From Priapulus caudatus (Eukaryota > Priapulida > Priapulimorpha > Priapulimorphida > Priapulidae): 33,733 nucleotides of DNA. The stretch is taken from NCBI RefSeq assembly GCF_000485595.1, contig NW_014577847.1, positions 87,300-121,032 on the forward strand, in the 5' to 3' direction. Below are positions 11,987-23,157 of the stretch, in pieces. Under the pieces are notes generated by a model. The model worked only from the letters and a program-made list of their open reading frames with translations, searched no databases and was not told the DNA's origin. Position 1 is the stretch's first letter, and each line of letters starts with the position of its first letter. The translations under genes were made by a program, and so were the position numbers.

Positions 11987-12050
<64 letters not shown>
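11100..12050 (+). repeat. Partial third copy of the GA / ATC / CA block
   Basis: A GA-rich tract (11,100-11,524), (ATC)n (11,526-11,572), an AT-rich unique piece and CA-rich repeats (11,889-12,050) match 14,680-15,610 and 5,700-6,700. Here the CA tract leads into the 12,058 block instead of the low-complexity exon, so the junction lies inside the CA repeat. Confidence 0.8.
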
Positions 12051-12775
12051 ACACAAACGTATCAGATCCACGTAATTGTGATAGTCGGTCAGAGTGCGAG
12101 CGTGCGTGTGTTTAATCACGTAATCTTTGTCATGCCGTCTGCGTCCTACGTCACGCAGCCACTGTCCGACTCGCACGTAAGTTTAACTCTAACGTATGCG
12201 TGTCGGGACCAGGAAACGAATCGGATTGACCTACTTGTCCAGTTTACCAGTTTATATGCTTATATGCGACCGGTTGCATGCTTGGTCATCCAAGCGAAGA
12301 TGTTATTCAGAGATGGGCTTACACCGTGGTCTAGCAAAATGGCAGGCGCACACACGGGAGGGAGGTAGTTGATATAGGCAACCCGAAGAGAGGCTGAAGG
12401 TGCTAACACGCTTTGGATATGATTTGCCGACTCATATATCTCGTTAGACGTTGTGTTTTCCATATAAGATAATATATATATGATATGTGCAGTTGCAAAT
12501 CTGCAATCGGTCCAGTTCAGTTCCAGTTCCAAATTTTCGGATTATTAACTGCAGTAATCTTAACTATAGCAAGAGTACCTACCGTCACCCGTCTCCTTTG
12601 GTTGCGTTAGCTTCGTTATATTTCGCCATTGCGTTTTTCCCTGCATGCGAATACGGACAGATAGACATTGCAAGTACTGCCGAGTTCATTGAATTGGTGC
12701 CTTAACAATGTAGAAGCTCGCATAGTACCAATGTTAATATATTTAATGACGGGTTTATTTGTGCATTTTTTTCAG

Positions 12776-12842
12776 CTACAGTGAGGGAGGCAAAACAAAC
12801 GAAAACATGAAGAGGCAATTCTACATTGCGCTACTGTTGGTG
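12776..12842 (+). CDS. Start exon, copy B: short 5' UTR plus signal-peptide start
   Basis: A pyrimidine tract ending in TTTTTTTCAG precedes the exon and GTGAGT follows it. The ATG at 12,807 opens MKRQFYIALLLV: two basic residues, then a hydrophobic run, which is the first half of a signal peptide. The coding part is 36 bases, so the exon ends in phase 0. The match at 3,386-3,456 has two extra bases after the second codon, so only this copy is open. The acceptor implies a further 5' UTR exon upstream that I cannot place. Linking this exon to the ZP exons rests on order, strand and the shared duplicated block; cDNA would confirm it. Confidence 0.6.
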
Positions 12843-14674
12843 GTGAGTTTTGCTGACAGCTAAATAATTATTATATTATAACTATAACTATTTTAATTAA
12901 TTACAAATCCAATAGTTTTTCGAATATCCATAATATAATTTGCGCCACACGAGCGCTATACATTTTCCGACAGCACTCGACAATCTATAAACCATGAGTG
13001 CCTATCACTAACGCTGAGAGGGGCTATGTCCTCCAGGGTACTATCGGAGGGTACCCTGGGTACGGTTTGATATATCGGAACGTACCCTGGTACTATCTAA
13101 TATGCCGGAACGTACCTCGCCTACTCCACTAACGATTCGAGGGAGTCGCCTACGCCTACTCCCTAACCCTGACCCTAACCATATCAGATAGTTACCAGGG
13201 TACGTTCCGATATATCGAACCGTACCCAGGGTACCCTCCGATAGTACCCTGGGGGACATAGACCCTATAAGCATCACTAACAGCACGGTTTGAGAGCAGA
13301 AGATCCCAAAGCGTAAGAGATTTCCCGATATGTTCGTTATGGTCCATCTCTTTTTTGGTAGTTCTACGGGCTATCCCACTCGTTAGCTAGGTGTGGCAGG
13401 GTTTAGCGGTCTTCTATGCCAAGTAGGGAAGAGCGGATACAACCGGAGCCAATCCATTTCGTACATTCTGGTTATAAGCACTGTAGTAGTTTCGGACTGT
13501 GTTCTAGCCCGAGAGTGAGTGGAGTAAATATACCGCTAACTACGTATGCACATACTCGCGCACGGTCAGCAAGGGAAGGCTACTAGCATGTTATTAGGTG
13601 TGAATAACAACAAAACGCTGTTTCAAAACTAAACTATTCGTTTCATTCACTCTTATTCACTCTGATTGATATTCTACGAGAGAAGTTACTGAATTGAGAC
13701 ATCTCTCTACCTAGTACCTTTTTTCGAAAATTTATGATCAGACATTCGGGGCTATTCATGAAGCAATAGCAAAATGCCTGCCAAATATAACCTTTATCTG
13801 TTATTGGGAATTAGATAGCAACTATCTGTGTAGTCTGCGTTACGAGTTGATCCTCGCCCCCACTGCCTGGCTCGTGACGTCACCATTGTGGTGTAAAGGT
13901 TATATAACTGCTGCGAAAGGTACAAGTTCGTGTTGAATGAATGTCGGATTAGCTTAGACAAATAATCTCGTCGCGGTTTATTCTAAGGAATTTTCCTCTA
14001 GACGAAATCCCTGGGAAAAGGATAAATTATTTCGTAGAAACAAATTATCGGATTTTACGACAAAGCATCCATTTTGTTCGCGTCCTAATCTTCTCGGTCA
14101 CGCGTAACCTGTATAATACAGTCATTAACGATAGGTCACGCACTGACGAATCGCGTGAGAGAGAGAGGGAGTCGAGTGTTAGTTCGTAACAGTTACAATA
14201 CGGTTCCTGACTGCCACCGCAGACGTTCCGTCATGCAGGGAGGGCGACGTTGTAGGGCGAGTGCGCTACCTCGTGGGGGCGGCTCCGTCCCGTCGAGTCT
14301 CTTCCGCATTTCTGGCCTACATTCAACCGGCGACACGGTCTTAACGTGAAGATGTTCCATCCTGGCAGCTTTGGTAGCGAAGCGTGACAGCTCTTAGACA
14401 GATATGAGTGAGAGATACTGTGTGTATATCAGCCTGCGGTGTTAGAGGTGTGAAGGCCCACTTAACCCGCGTCACGGCGCCTGAACCCAGAGCAGGTGTA
14501 TCTATGCAAGCTGGCGCATCATGGCGCAGCAAGCTGCATCATAAAGCAATTGTCATCGAAGAGTGACTCGACAAAACTTGAGCTTGATGGACTCGGCCAG
14601 GTTCTTCATTTTTCCATTAGTTGTGTCCTAGTTGTGCCTGCCTGAGAACCAGTTGTATAGAGGGGAAAGTAAAG

Positions 14675-14730
<56 letters not shown>

Positions 14731-15574
14731 GAGAGGAGAGACGAGAGACGGGAGAGAGAAGAGGAAAGAGAAGGAAGGCAGAATAGATAGAGAAGCATGG
14801 ATAGACGAGAGAGAGAGATTAGAGAGAGACGAGAGAGAGACGAGAGAGAGAGAGAAGAGGAGAGAGAGGATCGAGAGAGAGAGAAAGAGCAGGAGAGAGA
14901 GGTCATTGCATCATCATCATCATCATCATCACCATCATCATCATCCATCATCAATAAAACAAACAACAAAATGAGAAATGATAACGAATATGTGGCTGAT
15001 GCTCGATAATTCATAATCTATAGGCTTTCCATGAAAAATGAACTATAGATAACGTTATTTACTTCAATGCAGTTGACAAGAATTATTGGCAAGGCTGTAG
15101 AAACACACATTATATCAGACATCGAATAATAATAGATATTCTATTTTTTAATTTATCTATATGATTATTATTATTCACTCCTATTATTACCAAAGGCCCG
15201 AAAGGATGTTAGTACTACTAAGCTCTTGATTGTATCGTTCTTTATATTGACAGATATTTGAGTCGTAACCGATAAAATGCACACCATACTACACTAACGT
15301 GCATTCACACCACGCACGCCAGGGCACGCACGCACCACAGCCCCACACCGCACGCACGCACGCACAGGCACACACACACACGGCACGCACGCCAGGACAC
15401 ACACACGCACGCACAGACGCACGCCACGCACGCACGCACGCACGCACACACCAGCATACATAGCACAGACACACACACACAACATCACAACACACACACC
15501 ACAACATACAAACACACACGCCACACACACCCAGCGCACACACACACACACACATACACACACACACACACACC

Positions 15575-15606
<32 letters not shown>

Positions 15607-17258
15607 ACACACACACTAAACAACGTGTGTGATCCTGTTCACTGTGACATTAACCGTGCTCCGTTCGCTTTCGCAGGCGGTAGCGTGCGCGCAAGACACC
15701 GCAAGTTGCCCCTAAAAGCATACGGCGCGCTTCAGCTTCGATTATATTTTCGGAAGCAAAGGCAAGCAGCGAAGCCGCCTCCGACTTCGACGACGACCAA
15801 GAAGAGGACAGAGCGACGACGAGACGCACGACGACGCGAACGACGCCCCAGGCCGGACCAATAGGCTATCGCCCGTACCAGCCTCTGAAGATGGCAGAGC
15901 GGTTGAGGACCAATTCCGTGTTACGAGAAAGGAAACCGCTGGACATTCTGTCGAGCGTCGCGGAAGACTACTGGCCACGACGACGACGACGAACGACGAC
16001 CGAAGCCGGCCGACGGCCGCCGACGACGACGAGACGAGCGCCGCGCCGCCGCCGCCGACGACGACAAACCCGAGCGCCGACAACCAGAGCTAGTCGCGCG
16101 CCGACAACAAGGAGAACGACAACAAGGAGCACGACACCAGGCGGCGCCACCGCGTGGCACTGTCACGGACGACAACGAGCCAACGACACGCAGCTCCCCC
16201 TCCCAGTCCGAAACAACATCGGGATCATATACCTGCCCCTGGAGAACACGAGAACAAGCAGGTAAAGGACAGAAACGGGGATAAGACAGCACGTGAATTC
16301 AACATCTCATCGTTGTTAATAAAAAAATGACTATGGGCCCACGCGCCACCAACGATCAGTACGATCATTATCAACCATCGATTAGTGAAAACAATATGAT
16401 TTGCTGGTAATTTACTCTCCTCGTGTATATATATCGATATATATATATACTATATATATAGGCATTATATATATATATATATATGTATATATATTATAAT
16501 ATATATATAGTATGTGATCATATCCATGCGATTAAACCGATTATCTTAATTACGTGATATAATTAATTCGTACACATCATCTCGACTCCGATTATACTAC
16601 TCCTCCGAAGGAGAACAAAACTCACTATAGAGAGTAACGACTATTTCGCAGCGTGCTGCGCTGACGACGCAGTGAAGCGAGTGACGCCTGCGCTTATCCA
16701 GGAGGAACCCAGCACGGCTGCGCGGGAGGAGAGGGACGCAGGAGACAGCCGACACGCCGGCCTCGCTTCTTCCAGCGACCGACGACGGCGCACGAAGAAG
16801 GCCGGCGGGACGCGGGAGTTCTTTAACCGTTCCGCGACCGACGCCAGCGATCGACCCGCCGCGCGAGTTTTTAACCCGTTCATGAAGCCCCCCACGACGC
16901 GCCCACGACGCGCAGCCGCAGCCGCCGCCGCAGCCCCAGCCCCGCCCCATCCGGCAGAGCGAGAGGAGTAGAAGCCTTCTTCAATCGCGTTCCCACAACG
17001 CGCGAGAGGCGGACAGCAAATCGCATGAAGAGATTCCGGAGGAGGAGGAGGAGCAGGAGGAGGGTGTCAGACAGGGGTCGTGAGTGCGCCGCTTCCCGAC
17101 AATACGGTTGTTACTCAAGGATGAGGAGAGCCGGCAAGACTTCGGAAGAGTCGGTGTTCCTATCGTCCGGTGAGCTAGAGAGAAGAAGAGAGTTAGAGAA
17201 AGAGCTAGAGAGAGAAAGCAAGTGCGATACACACACGACACCACGACGCGTGCGCGCG

Positions 17259-17331
<73 letters not shown>

Positions 17332-17374
17332 TAGAGGTCGAGAAACGGACAGCGAGAGAGGAAGAAAGTAGAGA

Positions 17375-17417
<43 letters not shown>

Positions 17418-20248
17418 AGAGAGAGAGAGAGTGAGAGAGAGAGAGAGAGAGACGAGGGTGGCGAGAGTGTGTACGTGCAGGGGAGCTGGTGGAGAAATGA
17501 GCTTCCCATGTTACCGTACATTGCAATACATGCACAACAGACACCCTCGATAATAAAGGCTTAGCACTTAACGAAATAAATACTATCAAGAGTCCGTAAT
17601 AGAAAATGGCATGGAATTTTCCATTATGGACTCTAGATAGTATCAATATAATTTACAAGTTCATAATGTAGATACATGTATTATAACATCGAGGAGTGAA
17701 TAATATAGGAAATATCTGCCAACGACAGTATCATTCACCTATATAATTAAGTAAGCAACGTTCGTCTGTCTTCTTTGTAGATTCCAAATAGGGGTCAGGT
17801 CGTGGTAGAGGAGCGCCCGCGTCCGCAGCCACGAGGCGGTCCATTTAACCCGTTCGTGCGTGAGACAACCACTGATGAGCCTCACGTCGAATTCAACCCG
17901 TACGGACCAGGCAGCAGCAGAGCTTCCCGCGTTCGTGATCGCGAAGGATTCCTTAACCCTTACGACGACTACTACAACAGGTTGGACATCTTGTACGAAT
18001 CTTCCAGAAAATCGGAGTAATCGATAAATCGAGGACGCATATATAGATAGGGCGAAGTGTGATGCGTGTCGGACGTGCCGAGGTTGCGTCACACTTTACA
18101 CACTCACACTTGTACGATATTACCAGCCTGTTCTGCTAGCATCTATGACAAATACGACATACGCATATACGCTCTCCTATGACACTATTTGTCATAGGAA
18201 GAATCTTCCTATGACAAATACGACATACGCATATACGCTCTCCTATGACACTATTTGTCATAGGAAGATTCTTCCTATGACAAATATTGTTGTATGTGTT
18301 GTGCGCATCGTAGGAGTTTAGGAGCGCTATTATGAACGCAAGCAGTGAATTTCAGCTGTAAAGCGGAACGAAGTTGACTCGCCAATATTTGGCATATAGT
18401 GTCATAGGAGAGCGTATATGCGCATGTCGTATTTGTCATAGATGTTAGCAGAACATGTTGCAATTACGTATGTACATCCCCCCCCCACCAGATATGTGCA
18501 TACAAGCGCATATTAAGAAGGCTTAATTACCTTCTTAATACGCTCTTGGTGCATGTAATAAGTGCGCAGGCATATACGACAGGACCCCAAAATCGATACA
18601 ATACAAATCGAGATCTATGATGACTCACGCGTGACGATAACACGGTAGGTACGACCTTCTCTCGGAGAAGGTAAAAATTCGACAGCTAACGTTACCGTGA
18701 TGTGTTACCGTTCCGCTAGAGAGGGCAAGATCCCCGACGAACCAGCGACGGGCGAGGTGGGATCATCAGCGTCCTTAGTGACAAATGGCGGAAGGGCGGA
18801 CGGTCGGCGTGGTCCGTCGGTGTCGGTCAAGACTGACTCGTCGAAGTCGCTCGCCGGACGGGGCCGTAACCCATCCAGGAACATTCCGCAGGCGGCCCGC
18901 GACGCCGGCTTCTATCCCGAGGAAGTTACCGGCATCACCGTGCTCAGTACGTAACATCCCCGCTGTTGCTGTTGTTTGTTTATTTGTTGTTGTTATTATT
19001 ATTATTATTATTATTATTGTTTTGTTTTTCGTCGGTGCTGCCTCTCTTACTGATTACGGTGTCGTTATTATTGTCATTATCTTTCGCTTCTTGTTATTAC
19101 CTAACATATGCAAATGTTATGCAAAGCCATATCTATAGCTAAGCCGTGCGAATTTCGTTCCCCAGGTATCGATGTTCAGTGCGACATGAACAGAGAGAAT
19201 ATGCGTGTTGCTTTGAGATTTGACCATCCGTTTGAAGGCCTTGCATATACCAAAGGATATTTCAAGGGCGACGCCTGCAGAACGCTGGGAACTGGCAGGA
19301 ATTCGCTTGTTTTCAACCTACCTCTAGATGGATGCGGCACTGAAGGAGTTCGCGATGTTCGTATACACGCCTTAATGTATAATATTGTGCGCGTGTGGAT
19401 TGTAATAACGCGATACAACAATGAATGTTGTTTCCGAATCACAGTTGGTGGTCTAGATCTATGACAAGAAGGGATATGATACGCGAAGTGATTGCTCACA
19501 CGCGCACGTATTTCTTTTTTTCTCTCTCCTTCTCCTTTCTTCTTCTTCTTCTTCTTCTTTGTCGTAGTCTCTCGCGGATGGTCCACGCTGAGACTTCTCT
19601 CTCGCTCTCTCCTTCTACACAGACCACCAACTGCGATTCGGTATAACAATACTCAAGGTTGTATTGCTGCGCCATCGCGATCCACACGCGTACAAGGATT
19701 CTCACGGACTCTACTAGAGTCCATCTTTAACTTTGAATTATTATCACGGATGTTCATACGTGTGCGTGCGCGCGCGTGCGTAATTTTCTTCGTGCGTATG
19801 TACGTGTATGTTTATGTAATGTACGTGTATGTTTATGTTATGTAATGTAAGTGTATGTTTTAGCAAACTTTATTTTAACAGACGACTAGGTTTGGTGGCA
19901 CGGCCCGATTTAGCAACACCATCATTGTTATGACTCATCCAGAACTGGGGGTGTTGGAGGAATGGGATAAGGCGTTCAGAGTTACGTGTGACTTTGGATC
20001 GGACCAACTAGAAACGGTCGACTACGGAATCAGCGTTCCGTAAGTTTGAATTCAACCGCAATTGACGGTAACGGAAACAAAAGAAACATAAACTCATTGC
20101 ACATAAAACATTAAAAAAACATTTACATAAAAAACATAACACTATAATAAAGAGAACGGCTGTTTGATGCTGGAATAAAGTAGACATATATAATCTCTCT
20201 GCCACGCCGTCTATCTTTCTTTCTTGCTCTACTCGCGCTGTCCCACCT

Positions 20249-20303
<55 letters not shown>

Positions 20304-23045
20304 TCTCTCTCTCGCTCTCGTTTTATCTCCCTCTCGCTCGCTGTCTCTCATGATACCGCATTTCAACGTTGCTACCTCTTGATGTTACAGACCGCCAAAG
20401 AGCAGCCTCATTGAAGGCGGTATGCCAGTACCTGATTGCCGCTTTAGAATCATCAAGGGTCCTGCACTGAGCGGCAGCGGTGTCCAACAACTCATTTTAG
20501 GCGACGTTGGCTCCCTCATCTGGGAGATTTCCTCGACCGGTGAGTGTGCGCCAACAGACAGCGATGTGATCTCAAAACGGTCTGACAGTTTGCGAAGCCT
20601 AGCGCAGGCGCTGCAAGCTGCAACCGCAAGCGATCGGTCGATGTGTCACCGCGTGTGATTAGATCATTTCGATGATTCCAATCGGATTTTAGAACGGATG
20701 TGTTTTGAAATTTGATCAGAGAAAACACGCCGTCATGACGGCGACTACTACTAAGGTTATTTGACCACGAAACATAAACATGCACACTGATCATAGTGCG
20801 TTGTTTCATCTTTCAACCATAACAGATGTGATTTGCGTGTTTGTAAAATTTGATAAACCTAATAAAAAAATCTAAATCCTATCTTTGATAGGATGATCGA
20901 TGCATTGCACGACTTCTTGATGCGTTAATTAGAGCGCCCTCGTTGCTGCAATTCTCATGTTCGGGATTTAGTTTACATTACGCGATGAATTTATAAATAA
21001 TTTATAAATAAATTTATAAATAATTTATTAATAAATTTATAAATAATTTATTAATAAATTAATAAATAATTTATGAATAAATTAATAATAACGCGTGGCA
21101 TCTCTTTGTGACTGTACATATAGGTGCTTTTGACATCATCGCCACTAGCTGCTACGCTCACGACGGCATGGGCATGGGTCGTGTTGACCTCATTGACGAG
21201 CAAGGGTGAGCGCTGTCGATTTCTCCTACCATCGTTATATTTACCGACCATATCTATACCTACACCTATTATCTACACTATTATCATCTATTATCTACAC
21301 CATTATCTACATACCTATACCTACCAGCGTTATTAATATACAACGAGGTGCAGGGGCGTAGCTACGGGGGGGCCTGGGGGGCACATGCCACCTCCACAAA
21401 TTTTTTGTGCCCCCCAGATGCCCCCCCCCCACATTGAAAATTCATGCTTGATAAATGTGCCGTTAGAACAGTATAATACAAAGAAAAGTTATATATTGTG
21501 CCCTCCCCTGACGAAAATCCCCCCACGAAAATGTAAGGTCCCCCCCCCAGTGCCTCCCCCGCTAAAAAATCTTAGCTACGCCACTGGTGAGGTGTACATC
21601 TGGGTGGAGGGGTACATCTAGACTAGATACAATAATGTAACCCAACAAGAGTAGGGTTAGGGTTAGGGTAAAGGTTAGGGTTAGAGTTAGAGTGTTAGGG
21701 ATAGGTTTAGAGTTAGGGTTAGAATTAGGGTGCTAGGGTTATGGATATGGTTATGGTTATGGTTATGGTTAAGATTATGGTTATGGTCATGGTTATGGTT
21801 AACGTTAGGGTTAGGGTGAAGGTTATGGTTATGGTTAGGTATAATATGGTTTGGGTTAAGGTTAGGGTTTGGGTTATGGTTAGGGTCAGGTATATGGTTA
21901 GGGTTAGGGTTAGGGTTAGGGGGTAGGCTTCGGGTACGTGTGTTAGGTCTGAGCGCTTGTCATCGTTTTTTTCCAGATGTCCGATTCACGATAAATTCAT
22001 CAAGAATGTGCAAAAGGAGAGAGACGACCGTGGAACCCGCCTCGTCGCCAACTTCAAAGTCTTTAAGTTCCCGGATGTTGGCGACGTCTATTTCGACTGC
22101 CAGTGCAACGTGTGCGTGGACGAGTGCTTCCAGGTATGAAATTGCTTAGCATGACACTTCTGTCGTTTTCCCATTGTCGAAATAAAATGTCACATATATT
22201 CGCAAGGGGTTTGCGCTCCAGGCGAGCGATACAAATTAATTATATTGTAATAAACAACATATCAACATATCATCAAGATATCATCAGATACCTAGGTATT
22301 ATTACCTCTTTGCATATATTTATAAAATGCTACTGAACAATTGATATTACCTGCTATAATGATCAATAACCAGTATATAGATAACTAACTATGCTAGACT
22401 ATAGTGTACTGACCACTTACACCATACTATACTATACTATAATGACAACCTGTACCACACTCAAACATACTATCATGACAAATTATACCATACTAGATCA
22501 TACAATGAATGACCATCTATATTATAGTTGACTAGACTACACTAGAGAAATACCAGCGTGTAGTGAATCGTTACGTCTATCTCTTACAGGCCCGATTAGT
22601 CATTATTTCAGCCATTCTCGATACCATTCTCGTGAAATGCAATCCTCCATCTCATTAAATTTCTTATTGCGTTTTAATTCTCGCTGACGCCATTTGCGAG
22701 CATACAGATGCGTGTCCTACTGGCGCCATTTGCGCGCATACAGATGCGCGTCCTACGTCCTCATCGCTTTCCGTCATTGATGATATCTGGTTCGTTCCTT
22801 TTTAGCCTCGTTGCGAGAGTACATTTACTGGAGGCAAACGGAGGAACAGAAGAGACACAGCGATTCATCTCGAGCTATCCGATAAGGGCGTGATCTCTGC
22901 CAAGGTCTTCAACAGCATGCACGTCTTCGTACCAAGCGACGACGAGGAATTGAAGGAAGGTAATGGCTATCGTCATCACTCATGGCTATCGTCATCACCA
23001 GCGATTTCGATAGCAATTGTTTACACTATCGCTGTATTGCATACA

Positions 23046-23081
<36 letters not shown>

Positions 23082-23101
23082 CACACACAAAGAAACACTC
23101 G

Positions 23102-23157
<56 letters not shown>

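Larger units (their letters stand above)
12058..19575 (+). repeat. Tandem duplicate block, copy B
   Basis: Second copy of the block. It is continuous with the intact downstream ZP exons and reads through its last three exons without frameshift, so it is the better representation of the gene. Confidence 0.9.

Noticed and set aside
13041-13286. 81-codon minus-strand frame resembling one at 32,437-32,757
   Set aside because: The similarity comes from the shared fold-back element, whose arms are non-coding palindromes.
17844-17966. NPF motifs as EH-domain endocytic ligands
   Set aside because: The segment lies before the ZP module and the membrane helix, so it should be extracellular, where EH domains are not available.
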